Below, in pieces: positions 44,615 through 53,703 of a DNA stretch of 64,000 nucleotides. The stretch is from Paucilactobacillus oligofermentans DSM 15707 = LMG 22743 (GTDB taxonomy: Bacteria; Bacillota; Bacilli; Lactobacillales; Lactobacillaceae). Position 1 is the stretch's first letter, and every line of letters starts with the position of its first letter. Under the pieces are notes generated by a model. The model saw nothing but the letters and a program-made list of their open reading frames with translations. It had not been told where the DNA came from and searched no databases. The DNA is taken from contig NZ_AZFE01000030.1 in assembly GCF_001434315.1 (NCBI RefSeq), forward strand, positions 62,001 to 126,000, given 5' to 3'. The position numbers and the translations under genes were made by a program.

Positions 44615-45781
44615 CTAGTTTTCCTCCGCTTTTCTTAATTCAGTTAAGGTTTGCTCAACAATTTTAACTTGTTTGGTTGATAGCTCATCATCAGTCACTT
44701 CACGATAAAATTCGCCGACGACATCTTCTTCGGCTTGTCCTTTGGCTTGAATCGCAAACTTAGTCTTGGTGTTATCGGTTAATTTGGGTAAGTTGTAATT
44801 AATTTCAACGACATCCCCATAAATATTACTCAATGTTGCTCTGGCTTCACGAGCACCAATCCCATCGATTGTGATACTGAACCAGTTCTTACCATTTCGT
44901 TCATATTGCTCATAAAATTCAGGTTGAATTAATTCGTCATAGCTTCCTTTCAGAACAATTAAATCTTTCCCCGTGACGATTGGTTTCCAATCCGTTGTCA
45001 CACCATCTTCGTTGATATTAACAATGAAACACCCTTTTTCAGACTGCGCTTCTTTGGTATTAAATTTAACTGGTGAACCCGCATACTGCATTTTGGGATT
45101 AGGACTAGCTTGCTTTAAATGAATATGTCCCAAGGCAACATAGTCAAAATCATTAAATAAAGCTGCTGGAACCCCTTTTAATCCACCAACGCGTGAATTG
45201 GTCTCAGATGTAAATTGATAGTCATCATTGCCTGATCCTGTAACGTTAAAATGAGTCACTAAAAGATGCTGCTTATTATCTATAAATTGAGCAACTAAAT
45301 CAGGAACTATTTTAGCCATAACTTGTTCAATAGTTGAATAATTAGCAGCTTGTTCTTCTGGAATTTGATAATACGTTCTGGCTTCCAACGGATCTAAAAA
45401 TGGTAATAAAAAAATTTGTGCTTCATCAGTTTCGATTGGTGTGAAAGCACCAGCTAAACTGGTATTTAAAAATAATTTAGTCTGCTCTCGCCATTCATGT
45501 CCGGCACCTAATCTTGTAGCACCGTCATGATTACCAGAAACTGCATAAATTGGAAAGTTTTTATCTAAATTTAGTTCTCGTAACATTGATTCCAATGCAT
45601 TCACTGCGGAAGTTGGTGCAATTGCCCGGTCATATAAGTCACCAGCAATAATAATACCGTCGACTTTTTCATCAACAGCAATCTTTACAATTTGATGAAA
45701 GGCATGCCACTGTTCTTCTAGTAGTGAATATTCACCTAGTTCTTTCCCAATATGCCAATCTGCGGTATGCAGTAATTTCAT
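44615..45781 (-). CDS. sbcD: exonuclease subunit SbcD
   Basis: A 388-residue Mre11-like metallophosphoesterase. The five metal motifs are seen in order: HTADWHIGK, AGDLYDR, VSGNHDGATRL, LLVTHFNV and YVALGHIHLKQ. The C-terminal capping domain follows. GGAGGAACG precedes the ATG. It forms a tight pair with sbcC, and this genome region also has the YhaO/YhaN pair, so two Mre11/Rad50-type systems coexist. Confidence 0.96.
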   Translation of the reverse strand: MKLLHTADWHIGKELGEYSLLEEQWHAFHQIVKIAVDEKVDGIIIAGDLYDRAIAPTSAVNALESMLRELNLDKNFPIYAVSGNHDGATRLGAGHEWREQTKLFLNTSLAGAFTPIETDEAQIFLLPFLDPLEARTYYQIPEEQAANYSTIEQVMAKIVPDLVAQFIDNKQHLLVTHFNVTGSGNDDYQFTSETNSRVGGLKGVPAALFNDFDYVALGHIHLKQASPNPKMQYAGSPVKFNTKEAQSEKGCFIVNINEDGVTTDWKPIVTGKDLIVLKGSYDELIQPEFYEQYERNGKNWFSITIDGIGAREARATLSNIYGDVVEINYNLPKLTDNTKTKFAIQAKGQAEEDVVGEFYREVTDDELSTKQVKIVEQTLTELRKAEEN

Positions 45782-46238
45782 CGAATCGTTCCTCCATATT
45801 TAATGCTTAATATACGTTCAAATTATATATGTTAGGTTAAGTTTACCAATATTGTAGGAAGACATAAACAAGAAAAGAGTTACATATTAATTCACCACGT
45901 ATTGGATGAATTAACAAAAACTTTAAGATTATTTATTACACTGAACAATATATATACTTACTTTTTCATTTTTAACCTAACTTCATAAGGATATCAATAT
46001 GTTTCTACCAAAATTATACATATAATGTATAATTAAATTTGAAGAATATACATAAACTAAATTTAATTTATATTTTAAATTACACAAATCAAAAATAAAT
46101 AAGTATAAAAATGATAGTCGCATAGCATTGAAGCCGATTAATGTTTTTATGATAATTTATAAATAGACCACCTATATATTTTTTATGTCCAAAATCTAAC
46201 GACTAAAAACTTTGATAATATCTTTGGAGGATAACTTT
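45782..46238. other. AT-rich intergenic region, no gene seen
   Basis: 457 bp between the sbcD start and the next plus-strand gene. I found no open frame with a ribosome binding site on either strand. The only clear structure is a perfect palindrome, AATTATACAT-ATA-ATGTATAATT, at 46012-46034, which could be an operator. The promoters of both flanking genes must lie here. Confidence 0.6.
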
Positions 46239-46880
46239 ATGTACACATTTCTATCTTTAATATTTTTTATTTCATTTATAACATTTATTGTTTATTTAGT
46301 TGCTTTAATTACAAGTAAAGTAACTCATAAAACTAATTTTTCAACTAAGAAAATAACTCTAATAATTCTTGGAGTATCATTTATCTCATTAATATTTACT
46401 ATTGCAATACAACCAAAAACTACTAGTACAGTTGAATCATCTTCGAGTTCAATAAGTAGTAAAAAAGCAGCATCTAGCAGTCAACTTGCTAAAAAAGAAT
46501 CAAAAAAAGCCGCTGCTAAATTAGCTTCTAGTAAAAAAGAATCCTCTACAAAGGAATCTATTAGTAAAGCTTCTAGTAAAAAAGAATCTGCTAGCTTTGA
46601 ATCATCATATGAAGCAGCCTCTGCAAGCACAAAAGCTGCGTCAATAAGTCAAGCTGAAGCTGCATCAATAAATGCCAAACAAGCTGTTTCAAATACTCAA
46701 CAATCAAATAATACGGATAAAGTTGAAGCTGGTGCATCTCAACAAATAATTGGAAATGTCCAAAGCCACATTTATCATGTTCCTGGTCAAGCAGGTTATT
46801 CAATGAATGCATCAAATGCCATTTATTTTAATAGTGAGGCTGATGCACAAGCTGCAGGATACAGAAGATCATTACGTTAA
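46239..46880 (+). CDS. membrane protein with Ser/Lys/Ala-rich linker and C-terminal sunset-type domain
   Basis: A 213-residue protein. Two hydrophobic segments at the N-terminus (about 3-27 and 40-58) are followed by a low-complexity Ser/Lys/Ala/Glu linker (about 65-170, repeats such as SSKKES). A C-terminal module of about 40 residues (IIGNVQSHIYHVPGQAGY, then IYFNSEADAQAAGYRRS) matches the short domain found at the ends of lactobacillal nucleases and surface proteins, called the sunset domain. The linker probably spans the wall, putting the module outside. GGAGG precedes the ATG. Function is unknown. Confidence 0.8.
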   Translation: MYTFLSLIFFISFITFIVYLVALITSKVTHKTNFSTKKITLIILGVSFISLIFTIAIQPKTTSTVESSSSSISSKKAASSSQLAKKESKKAAAKLASSKKESSTKESISKASSKKESASFESSYEAASASTKAASISQAEAASINAKQAVSNTQQSNNTDKVEAGASQQIIGNVQSHIYHVPGQAGYSMNASNAIYFNSEADAQAAGYRRSLR

Positions 46881-46913
46881 AAAATTTAAATATAACTTTG
46901 GGGGAATTATTTT

Positions 46914-47240
46914 ATGGAAACTAGATACGGAAGAACTTCATTTTTTGATGGAGGATTATTGCAATATATCGGATGGTCAATTATTGGTACGGCTATTACT
47001 ATATTTACTTTAGGAATTTGCTATCCTTGGGCACTAACAATGCTTTACGGATGGAAAATAAATCATACTGTAATCGAAGGTCGTCGAATGGCATTCCATG
47101 GATCAGCGGTGGGACTATTTGGTAATTGGATCAAATGGTTACTTTTAACAATTATTACAATTGGCATTTACGGCTTTTGGGTATTCATTAAATTAGAAAA
47201 CTGGAAAGCTCAAAATACCACCTTCTTGAATCAAAACTAA
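46914..47240 (+). CDS. DUF898 family small membrane protein
   Basis: A 108-residue protein with two or three hydrophobic segments (IGWSIIGTAITIFTLGICYPW and WIKWLLLTIITIGIYGFW). The repeated FTLGICYPWA/ITIGIYGFWV units are typical of DUF898 (YjgN-like). No function is established. GGGGGAA precedes the ATG, 33 nt after the sunset-domain gene, so they are probably cotranscribed. Confidence 0.8.
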   Translation: METRYGRTSFFDGGLLQYIGWSIIGTAITIFTLGICYPWALTMLYGWKINHTVIEGRRMAFHGSAVGLFGNWIKWLLLTIITIGIYGFWVFIKLENWKAQNTTFLNQN

Positions 47241-47257
47241 AAAATAATATTTAACAA

Positions 47258-47306
47258 AAAATAGCGTACTAATATGCTGATTTAACAACATTTTAGCACG
47301 CTATTT
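47258..47306 (+). terminator. terminator after the DUF898 gene
   Basis: The left arm AAATAGCGTACTAA and the right arm TTTAGCACGCTATTT pair with one mismatch around a loop of about 20 nt. Confidence 0.8.
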
Positions 47307-47323
47307 AATTTAACCTAAATTAA

Positions 47324-47394
47324 AGCGAATGACGAGAATCGAACTCGCGACACAAGCTTGGGAAGCTTGAATTTTACCACTAAACTACATTCGC
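47324..47394 (-). tRNA. tRNA-Gly (anticodon CCC)
   Basis: A 71-nt cloverleaf on the minus strand. The acceptor arms GCGAATG and CATTCGC pair, and the anticodon stem CAAGC/GCTTG encloses TTCCCAA, giving anticodon CCC. The T arm is GCGAG-TTCGATT-CTCGT, and the discriminator is U as usual for tRNA-Gly. The CCA end is not encoded. Confidence 0.95.
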
Positions 47395-47449
47395 ATTTAC
47401 TCAATAACAAATAATAGTATAGCATACCCAAGCCTGTTATTAAACGGAA

Positions 47450-47689
47450 TTATTCAATAATTTCCGTTTCACTCTTACGTACAATTGCACGTTTGTTTAA
47501 TTCACTCACAGCCATATCATCGGCAGGATCATTTTCTTTAATTGCGACTAAAATTGAGTTTTCATAAACCTTCTCAACTTCTCCAACAAAATCATTTTCA
47601 ATTGTGCCAAATTTAACACATTTAACTCGCATGCCTAATTTAAACTTCTCTTCAACCTCAATTGCCTCGGTATTCTCTGCTTCAGCCAT
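47450..47689 (-). CDS. DUF2187 family protein
   Basis: A 79-residue acidic protein with a KOW/SH3-like core, KLGMRVKCVKFGTIENDFVG followed by VEKVYENSILVAI, matching DUF2187. These small cytoplasmic proteins have no known role. GGGGGT precedes the ATG at 47689, and the longer frame upstream is not supported. The end of the gene forms an imperfect hairpin (AAACGGAA/TTTCCGTTT), a possible weak terminator. Confidence 0.8.
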   Translation of the reverse strand: MAEAENTEAIEVEEKFKLGMRVKCVKFGTIENDFVGEVEKVYENSILVAIKENDPADDMAVSELNKRAIVRKSETEIIE

Positions 47690-47753
47690 TACAATTACCC
47701 CCATGAATTTAATCAAGTTATAGTAACAAATATAACGGACTTAAGCAACCCAT

Positions 47754-49112
47754 TTATTCACGTTCTTGTTGATCCTTCATACTTTGCAAGTTATGAAGGG
47801 ATTTAATTGCTCGCAAATATGAACTAGTTAATACCACCATTGAACCAAACCAAGCTAACGGATTGGCAAAACAAGCTCCTGCATATCCCATTGCCCCAGT
47901 TAGCACTAAACCAGCAAAGGCCCGCATTACTAATTCCGCTATTCCCGCAATTGTTGGTACGACACTTTTACCCAAACCTTGTAGGGTATACCGAATGATA
48001 AATAGAATTGCTAGTAACCAATACGATATGCCGACAATATTGAAGTAAATTTGGCTCAACTTCAATACCTCAGTTTCTCCACTACCAACAAACAGCATTA
48101 CAACGTATTTACCACCGATAATAATTAAAAATCCAACCACAACACTAAATGAAATCGAAGCAATTAATGACTGCTTAACCCCTTTTATAATACGATCGTA
48201 TTCTTTCGCTCCAAAATTTTGAGCGGCAAACGTTGCCATTGTAATCCCAAATGACATCATTGGTAACGTAGCTAACTGGTCAACCTTCGAAGCAGCAGTT
48301 GTGGCTGCAACTGAGGTCGTTCCTAAGCTATTTAATGCGGCTGCCATAATCATTGATCCCATTGAAATTATTGACGACTGAAAGGCCATTGGCAAGCCAA
48401 ATTTAAGTTGTGTCTTCATTTCAGCAATGCAACCAACAAAATCAACTTTGTGTAGCTGCAACATTGGAAAACTACGATAAATATAAATTACACATAAAAC
48501 CCCAGAAATAACTTGTGAAATTACCGTTGCCCAAGCAGCGCCTTTAACACCCCAATGGAAAACTAAAATAAATAGTAACTCAAGAATGACATTGACCACC
48601 GTTCCAATCATCAAAAACCATAATGGCGTTTTTGAATCACCTAGTGCCCGAATTTCATTACTTAAAAAGTTAAACGCCATCGTTGCAAAAATCCCAATAA
48701 AAATGACTGAGATAAATTGCTTGGCTTGTGTGTAAATTTCAGGTGGTGTTTCCATCACGTGTAAAATTGGATCAATAAATGTCAACGTTAATACGGTCAT
48801 AATTATTGTAAATATTAAACTAACGACTAATCCTGCCGCAAAGCTCCGTCTAACAGCCCGATAATCTCGTGCTCCAAATCGAGTCGCCGTTACAATCGAA
48901 AGTCCGGTTGTAAGTCCAGTTGATAAGCCAATAATTAAATAATTTAGACTCCCTGTTGCCCCAACAGCAGCTAATGCATCAACACCCAATGTTTGTCCAA
49001 CAATTAAAATATCTGAAAAGTTATATAATTGTTGAAAGAGATTCCCAATAAATAGTGGAAAAGTAAAAAGTAATATTAATTTTAATGGGTTTCCTTTAGT
49101 TAAGTCTTTCAT
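47754..49112 (-). CDS. MATE family multidrug efflux protein
   Basis: A 452-residue protein with twelve hydrophobic segments in two homologous halves, opening MKDLTKGNPLKLILLFTFPLFIGNLFQQLYN. This is the DinF/MepA-like branch of the MATE exporters, which expel cationic drugs using Na+ or H+ gradients. TGAGGAG is just before the ATG at 49112, so it is preferred over the ATG at 49124. No riboswitch-like structure is seen upstream and no regulator gene is adjacent. Confidence 0.92.
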   Translation of the reverse strand: MKDLTKGNPLKLILLFTFPLFIGNLFQQLYNFSDILIVGQTLGVDALAAVGATGSLNYLIIGLSTGLTTGLSIVTATRFGARDYRAVRRSFAAGLVVSLIFTIIMTVLTLTFIDPILHVMETPPEIYTQAKQFISVIFIGIFATMAFNFLSNEIRALGDSKTPLWFLMIGTVVNVILELLFILVFHWGVKGAAWATVISQVISGVLCVIYIYRSFPMLQLHKVDFVGCIAEMKTQLKFGLPMAFQSSIISMGSMIMAAALNSLGTTSVAATTAASKVDQLATLPMMSFGITMATFAAQNFGAKEYDRIIKGVKQSLIASISFSVVVGFLIIIGGKYVVMLFVGSGETEVLKLSQIYFNIVGISYWLLAILFIIRYTLQGLGKSVVPTIAGIAELVMRAFAGLVLTGAMGYAGACFANPLAWFGSMVVLTSSYLRAIKSLHNLQSMKDQQERE

Positions 49113-49277
49113 TTTTCTCCTCATAATATACTACGAATACAACTTCACACATTCTACTCGTAAGCTAATTTATCTTCAAGAAAAGATTATATTATTTTTT
49201 CAATAATTATATAGATTTTAGTTTATCTAACGAGTTAAGTAGTGCTAGACTGGGATTAATTTAAACGAGGTGCTGTT

Positions 49278-49613
49278 ATGATTCTTATTATTCTAAATTG
49301 TCTGCTGTTAACGCTCCTATTTATTGCAGCGATCATTGGCTTAAAAGCTAAGAACCTTAAAAAAACTAAAAACTGGCTCGTTATTAGTCGGATTATTTAT
49401 CTCTCATTACTAGTTGGTCGTGTCTTAATTAGTTACCATTTAACAAACTTGGCGCCCTTACCAGTTTCCATTAAACTACTCTTAGTGATTTTATTGATTA
49501 TTCTTATTGAATTATTTTTCGCCAAAAAGCAATCACAAGCCATTAACTGGCAAACATTTGTGATTTTAAGTGGTGCTTTCATCACTACATTATTAATTAA
49601 TATTTTCGTTTAA
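49278..49613 (+). CDS. DUF1516/YisL-like small membrane protein
   Basis: A 111-residue protein with four hydrophobic segments and little else, resembling the YisL (DUF1516) family. Lys-rich loops (KAKNLKKTKN) mark the cytoplasmic side. Function is unknown. GAGGTG precedes the ATG. It stands alone between the MATE gene and the folate operon. Confidence 0.7.
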   Translation: MILIILNCLLLTLLFIAAIIGLKAKNLKKTKNWLVISRIIYLSLLVGRVLISYHLTNLAPLPVSIKLLLVILLIILIELFFAKKQSQAINWQTFVILSGAFITTLLINIFV

Positions 49614-49614
49614 A

Positions 49615-49643
49615 AAAGATGTAAGCAATTTGCTTACATCTTT
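49615..49643. terminator. bidirectional terminator after folP
   Basis: AAAGATGTAAGCA at 49615-49627 pairs perfectly with TGCTTACATCTTT at 49631-49643, with A- and T-runs on both sides. It ends the folate operon and the small membrane protein gene. Confidence 0.92.
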
Positions 49644-49648
49644 ATTTT

Positions 49649-50770
49649 TTATCGATGCCAAAAGGCAGTATTAATCGTATCTAACATTTTAACTAATTGG
49701 ACAGTTTCCTTAACATCGTGGACCCGTAAGATTCGTCCACCATGCAAATACATAAAGCTTTCAGCAATCAAAGTAACTGATAACCGATCTTCCTTAGCTA
49801 AATTAAATAGCTTAGCTCCAAACCCTTTTCTTGAAATGGCTACCATAATTGGTCGATTCAAGTAGTTTAGCTGATCTAAATTACGCATCATTGCATAATC
49901 TTGATAACCATCAGCAACTTTGGCATATCCGATACCTTGATCCAACGCAATTCGTGCAATTGCAATTCCCGCATTCGTTAAATCACTTAAGTTTTGTTCA
50001 AAAAACTTCGTCATTTCTTCGGTTAAATCATGATATTCAACATCACGACTACTATGCATTGTTAATAATCCAACGTTACTGTTCTTCATTAATTCAAGTT
50101 TACGGTTATCGTCAGTAAAGGCATTCACATCATTAATGATATCAACTCCTAACTCGACTACCGCCTTCATAACCTCATATTTGTAAGTATCGACGGCAAT
50201 TACGATTTGAGGAAATGATTTTTGAATCAGCTTAATCGAAGGTGCAATTCGCTTAATTTCTTCTTCTGGTTCAACTTCGACAAACCCACCTGGTCTAGTT
50301 GTTTGTCCACCAACTTCAATCACATTAGCCCCATCAGCGACCATTTTTTCCACTTGCTTAAATGCAGCTTCTTGATCAAAATAAGCGCCCCCATCATAAA
50401 ATGAATCTGGCGTTACGTTTAATATCCCATAAATTAATGGTGTTTCAGAAACGTTCAAATTGAAACGACCAGCTTGCCAAATAACCGCATGATTTTGAAC
50501 AATTTTTTGTAATTGTTCTTGAATATCTAAATCATTAATTCGCTCTTTAAATGTTGAAATGGCACTTAATTGTATTATACATGTAAGTGAAAAGCCATCG
50601 AAATTATATATTGCATCAAATTGTTTCAAAATAACTATTAATGATTCAACGTTCTCTGAAGACAGCTCTGTAAACTCAAGAATAATTTGTTGTTGTCGAT
50701 TTGTTAAATCACTAAAAACAGTATTCACAAATTCATTTTCAGTTACTACTTGCTTTTCACTTAGTTTCAT
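49649..50770 (-). CDS. folP: dihydropteroate synthase with N-terminal extension
   Basis: A 373-residue protein that joins the pterin pyrophosphate to p-aminobenzoate. The DHPS barrel begins near residue 112 with YGILNVTPDSFYDGG, then DGANVIEVGGQTTRPG and the C-terminal AISRKGFGAK and RVHDV. About 105 extra residues at the N-terminus show no motif I recognise; similar extensions occur in other lactobacillal FolP proteins. The start overlaps the stop of the upstream gene (TAATG). It is the last gene of the folate operon. Confidence 0.94.
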   Translation of the reverse strand: MKLSEKQVVTENEFVNTVFSDLTNRQQQIILEFTELSSENVESLIVILKQFDAIYNFDGFSLTCIIQLSAISTFKERINDLDIQEQLQKIVQNHAVIWQAGRFNLNVSETPLIYGILNVTPDSFYDGGAYFDQEAAFKQVEKMVADGANVIEVGGQTTRPGGFVEVEPEEEIKRIAPSIKLIQKSFPQIVIAVDTYKYEVMKAVVELGVDIINDVNAFTDDNRKLELMKNSNVGLLTMHSSRDVEYHDLTEEMTKFFEQNLSDLTNAGIAIARIALDQGIGYAKVADGYQDYAMMRNLDQLNYLNRPIMVAISRKGFGAKLFNLAKEDRLSVTLIAESFMYLHGGRILRVHDVKETVQLVKMLDTINTAFWHR

Positions 50771-51363
50771 TAAGCTACCCCAATCTTTTCAATTAAATTT
50801 TGAATTGCTTTCGTACGATGTAGTAATCGTAATTTTTGACTATCTGGTAATTCAGCTAGTGTTTTTCCACTATTTAAATCTTTTAAAATTAAATCAAAAC
50901 TACTACCATTATTCCCTGCTTCATTAAATGCTATTTCACCATTAAATTGACCGACACCGATATATTCTTCAGCTAATCCTACCATTGCCAAATAACTCAG
51001 CATTTTAACGCCTCGTGATTTACCATCGACAAGTTTAATAATATGCCGATTTAATTGATCTAAATCACGATATTCGCTTAGTTCACGTGCCGTAGTAACT
51101 CCGAATTGATCTGGATATGCTTCTAATATCATTCCAGAATCATCCGCCACAACTAATTCATTAGGCAATAATTTAGCAATAAAACGCGCTTTAACTAATG
51201 CATTGCTTCCATAATCATCTGTTCCTTCATTTGGAAATTCAACTTTAGCTATTAAATCTAAATATGAAATTGCTTGATACCCACAGAAGTTAAAACATTG
51301 AATTAGTTCTACCGTTTTAAAATGATTATTAGAAGCAATCACGAATGGTTGTTTTAATTCCAT
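50770..51363 (-). CDS. xtp2: HAM1/RdgB-like NTP pyrophosphatase in the folate operon
   Basis: A 197-residue HAM1-superfamily protein. The nucleotide-binding start VIASNNHFKTVEL and the acidic motif VVADDSGM (about residue 73) are present. The usual later motifs are looser than in housekeeping RdgB. In L. plantarum a gene of this type (xtp2) has the same place in the folate cluster. Since no classical dihydroneopterin triphosphate pyrophosphatase is in the operon, this protein may remove pyrophosphate from that intermediate. It overlaps both neighbours by a single base. Confidence 0.82.
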   Translation of the reverse strand: MELKQPFVIASNNHFKTVELIQCFNFCGYQAISYLDLIAKVEFPNEGTDDYGSNALVKARFIAKLLPNELVVADDSGMILEAYPDQFGVTTARELSEYRDLDQLNRHIIKLVDGKSRGVKMLSYLAMVGLAEEYIGVGQFNGEIAFNEAGNNGSSFDLILKDLNSGKTLAELPDSQKLRLLHRTKAIQNLIEKIGVA

Positions 51364-52649
51364 TATTCAATCTCCACTTCTTTAATTGTATAAAAGGAAC
51401 CAGTCACAATAATTACGTCGTCTAGATTACTTCGTGTTAGTAATTGACTAAGTCCTATCTGCGCATTATCAACCACTTTACTGTTTGTAATTACCTCATG
51501 TAGTTCAACAGCCGGAATAGCTCGCTGAAGATTATCAGGCGTAACCACTACGATTTCATCCGCAACTGCTTCATATAAATGAGCCATTTCTAAATAATTT
51601 TTATCTTGCAAAAATCCTAACACGAATTTTAGTTTTTGATTTGGATAAATTCGTTTCAAACTTTCAATTAATCGTTTGGTGCTATCCGGATTATGAGCGG
51701 CATCTAAAATCACGGTTGGTTGTTGTTGAATAATCTGCATTCGACCAGCTATTTTTGTTTGAGATAGAGTTAATTTTAATATATCACCTATTAAATTATT
51801 ATTTGATACATAGCCATCTTGTATTAGCCAATCATATAATGAGATTACCGTTTTGAGATTATCTAACTGAAATTCTCCCAACATACCTAAGTGAACTTTA
51901 GTTTGCCTCAATTCATGACTACTGATTTCTAGATCAAACCCATTTGTAGTTTCGCTATCGATTTTAATATCTACATACTCTGTATCAATTAATGATTGCG
52001 CATGACGTTCAACGATTCTTTGCTCAACAACATTTTTGGTATCTTGACTCTGTCTTGGAGCTAAAAATACGGTCGTATTTGGCTTAATAACATCAGATTT
52101 GTTATATGCAATCTTTTTAATTGTATTACCCAATATCATGGTATGATCCAGGTCTACATGTGTGACAATTGTAATTATGGGTGCACTAATTGCATTGGTT
52201 GCATCATATTTTCCACCAAGCCCAGCTTCAATAATCGCCCATGAAACTCCTTGATCAGCAAAATATTGCAACATAATTATTACAAACCATTCAAAAATTG
52301 ACAGCTGATTCATTTTAAAATCAGCCGTCAATTTACCAATTATTTTTTCATAGGTACTAACAAAATCCGTTTCAGAAATCATTTTATTTTGTAATTGAAT
52401 CTGTTCACGATCATTATGAATGGCTGGACTAGCAAAATGACCGACTTTTTCTCCGGTATTAATTAATAGATTACCAATTAATGTCCCTGTTGAACCCTTA
52501 CCGTTGGTCCCCACAATATGCATAATCTGATATTGCTTTTCAGGATGGTCTAATTGGTCAAGCACATCACAAAGTAGACCCACCCGATCTGGTTCGGCCG
52601 CTAACATTGACTGATTCATTTGTTGAATTAATTCCTGATATGTTAGCAT
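51363..52649 (-). CDS. folC: folylpolyglutamate/dihydrofolate synthase FolC
   Basis: A 428-residue Mur-ligase-like enzyme that adds glutamate to dihydropteroate and folates. The ATP loop is VGTNGKGSTGTLIG near residue 48; the metal/folate-binding LGGKYDATN and the C-terminal ILDAAHNPDSTKRL are typical. Another folC copy probably exists elsewhere, as in L. plantarum (folC1/folC2). It starts directly after folE with the ATG overlapping its ribosome binding region. Confidence 0.94.
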   Translation of the reverse strand: MLTYQELIQQMNQSMLAAEPDRVGLLCDVLDQLDHPEKQYQIMHIVGTNGKGSTGTLIGNLLINTGEKVGHFASPAIHNDREQIQLQNKMISETDFVSTYEKIIGKLTADFKMNQLSIFEWFVIIMLQYFADQGVSWAIIEAGLGGKYDATNAISAPIITIVTHVDLDHTMILGNTIKKIAYNKSDVIKPNTTVFLAPRQSQDTKNVVEQRIVERHAQSLIDTEYVDIKIDSETTNGFDLEISSHELRQTKVHLGMLGEFQLDNLKTVISLYDWLIQDGYVSNNNLIGDILKLTLSQTKIAGRMQIIQQQPTVILDAAHNPDSTKRLIESLKRIYPNQKLKFVLGFLQDKNYLEMAHLYEAVADEIVVVTPDNLQRAIPAVELHEVITNSKVVDNAQIGLSQLLTRSNLDDVIIVTGSFYTIKEVEIE

Positions 52650-52650
52650 T

Positions 52651-53214
52651 CTAGTGCCCCGTTTGTCTCAAAAATTCAGTCTTTAAATCTAAGTTATTCG
52701 CAAACTCACCAGAAAATTTTGACGTGTATGTTGATAATTCTGACTTGTTAATCCCACGCATTTCCATACACATGTGTCGTGCTGACAATGAAACGGCTAC
52801 TCCTTTGGGATGTAAAATACGTTCCATTTCTGACAAAATATCATTAGTAATTCGTTCCTGCATGCCTGGCTTCTTAGCAACATAATCAACTAAGCGTGGA
52901 ATCTTACTAATTCCAATTACTTCACCGTTATTAGGAATATACGCTACATTAGCTACCCCAAAGAATGGTAGGAAGTGATGTTCGCACATTGAATAAAATG
53001 GAATTTGTTGGACCAAAACCATTTCTGGACTTTCGTCTTCATGAAATACTTTAAAATTGTCAAAATCACTAGGTTCATCAGATAGTGATGAAAAAATTTC
53101 TGTATACATTTTAGCTACACGGGCTGGCGTTTCAACTAATCCTTCACGTGTTGGATCTTCCCCGATTGCACTTATTATTTCACTAACTGCATTTTCAATT
53201 CTCTTCTCATCCAT
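52651..53214 (-). CDS. folE: GTP cyclohydrolase I
   Basis: A 187-residue enzyme converting GTP to dihydroneopterin triphosphate, the first pterin step. The zinc and catalytic residues are in SMCEHHFLPFFGVA (about residue 75) and SARHMCMEMRG. Length is normal. GGTGGGATTAAATAA precedes the ATG, which follows the folK stop directly. Confidence 0.96.
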   Translation of the reverse strand: MDEKRIENAVSEIISAIGEDPTREGLVETPARVAKMYTEIFSSLSDEPSDFDNFKVFHEDESPEMVLVQQIPFYSMCEHHFLPFFGVANVAYIPNNGEVIGISKIPRLVDYVAKKPGMQERITNDILSEMERILHPKGVAVSLSARHMCMEMRGINKSELSTYTSKFSGEFANNLDLKTEFLRQTGH

Positions 53215-53703
53215 TTATTTAATCCCACCAAACTCATTTGTTTTTATGACTTTATTTTGATCACTCGTTTTTTCTAACATTTGTTTTACTTTTATTTTTA
53301 ATTCATCATCGGCAATTTCCAATAATGGAATTAATACAAATTGTCGATTTTTAATTTCAGGATGTGGAACTATTAATCGTTCATCGTTAAATACATCATT
53401 TGCATAATACAAGATGTCCAAATCAATGCTTCTAGGTCCCCAATGAATTAATCGCTTTCGATGCAATTTTTGCTCAATCTCGTGGATTTTATCAAGTAAA
53501 TCATACGCTGATAATGTGGTTTTAATGCTTACCGCAAGATTCAAAAAATCATCTTGAACAACGCCACCAACTGGTTCCGTTTCATAGACACTAGAAATAG
53601 CTACAACTTCAATTTTATACAATCTTAATCCGTCAATTGCACCCTGTAAATTAGCTATTCGATCACCAATGTTGGATCCAATACTTAAATACGCGCTAAT
53701 CAT
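53215..53703 (-). CDS. folK: 2-amino-4-hydroxy-6-hydroxymethyldihydropteridine pyrophosphokinase
   Basis: A 162-residue enzyme that pyrophosphorylates the hydroxymethyl pterin for FolP. The start MISAYLSIGSNIGDR, the VYETEPVGG loop, and the catalytic region RKRLIHWGPRSIDLDILYY and PHPEIKNRQFVLIPL are all present. The ATG at 53703 overlaps the folB stop and follows GGAAG; the longer frame lies inside folB. Confidence 0.95.
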   Translation of the reverse strand: MISAYLSIGSNIGDRIANLQGAIDGLRLYKIEVVAISSVYETEPVGGVVQDDFLNLAVSIKTTLSAYDLLDKIHEIEQKLHRKRLIHWGPRSIDLDILYYANDVFNDERLIVPHPEIKNRQFVLIPLLEIADDELKIKVKQMLEKTSDQNKVIKTNEFGGIK

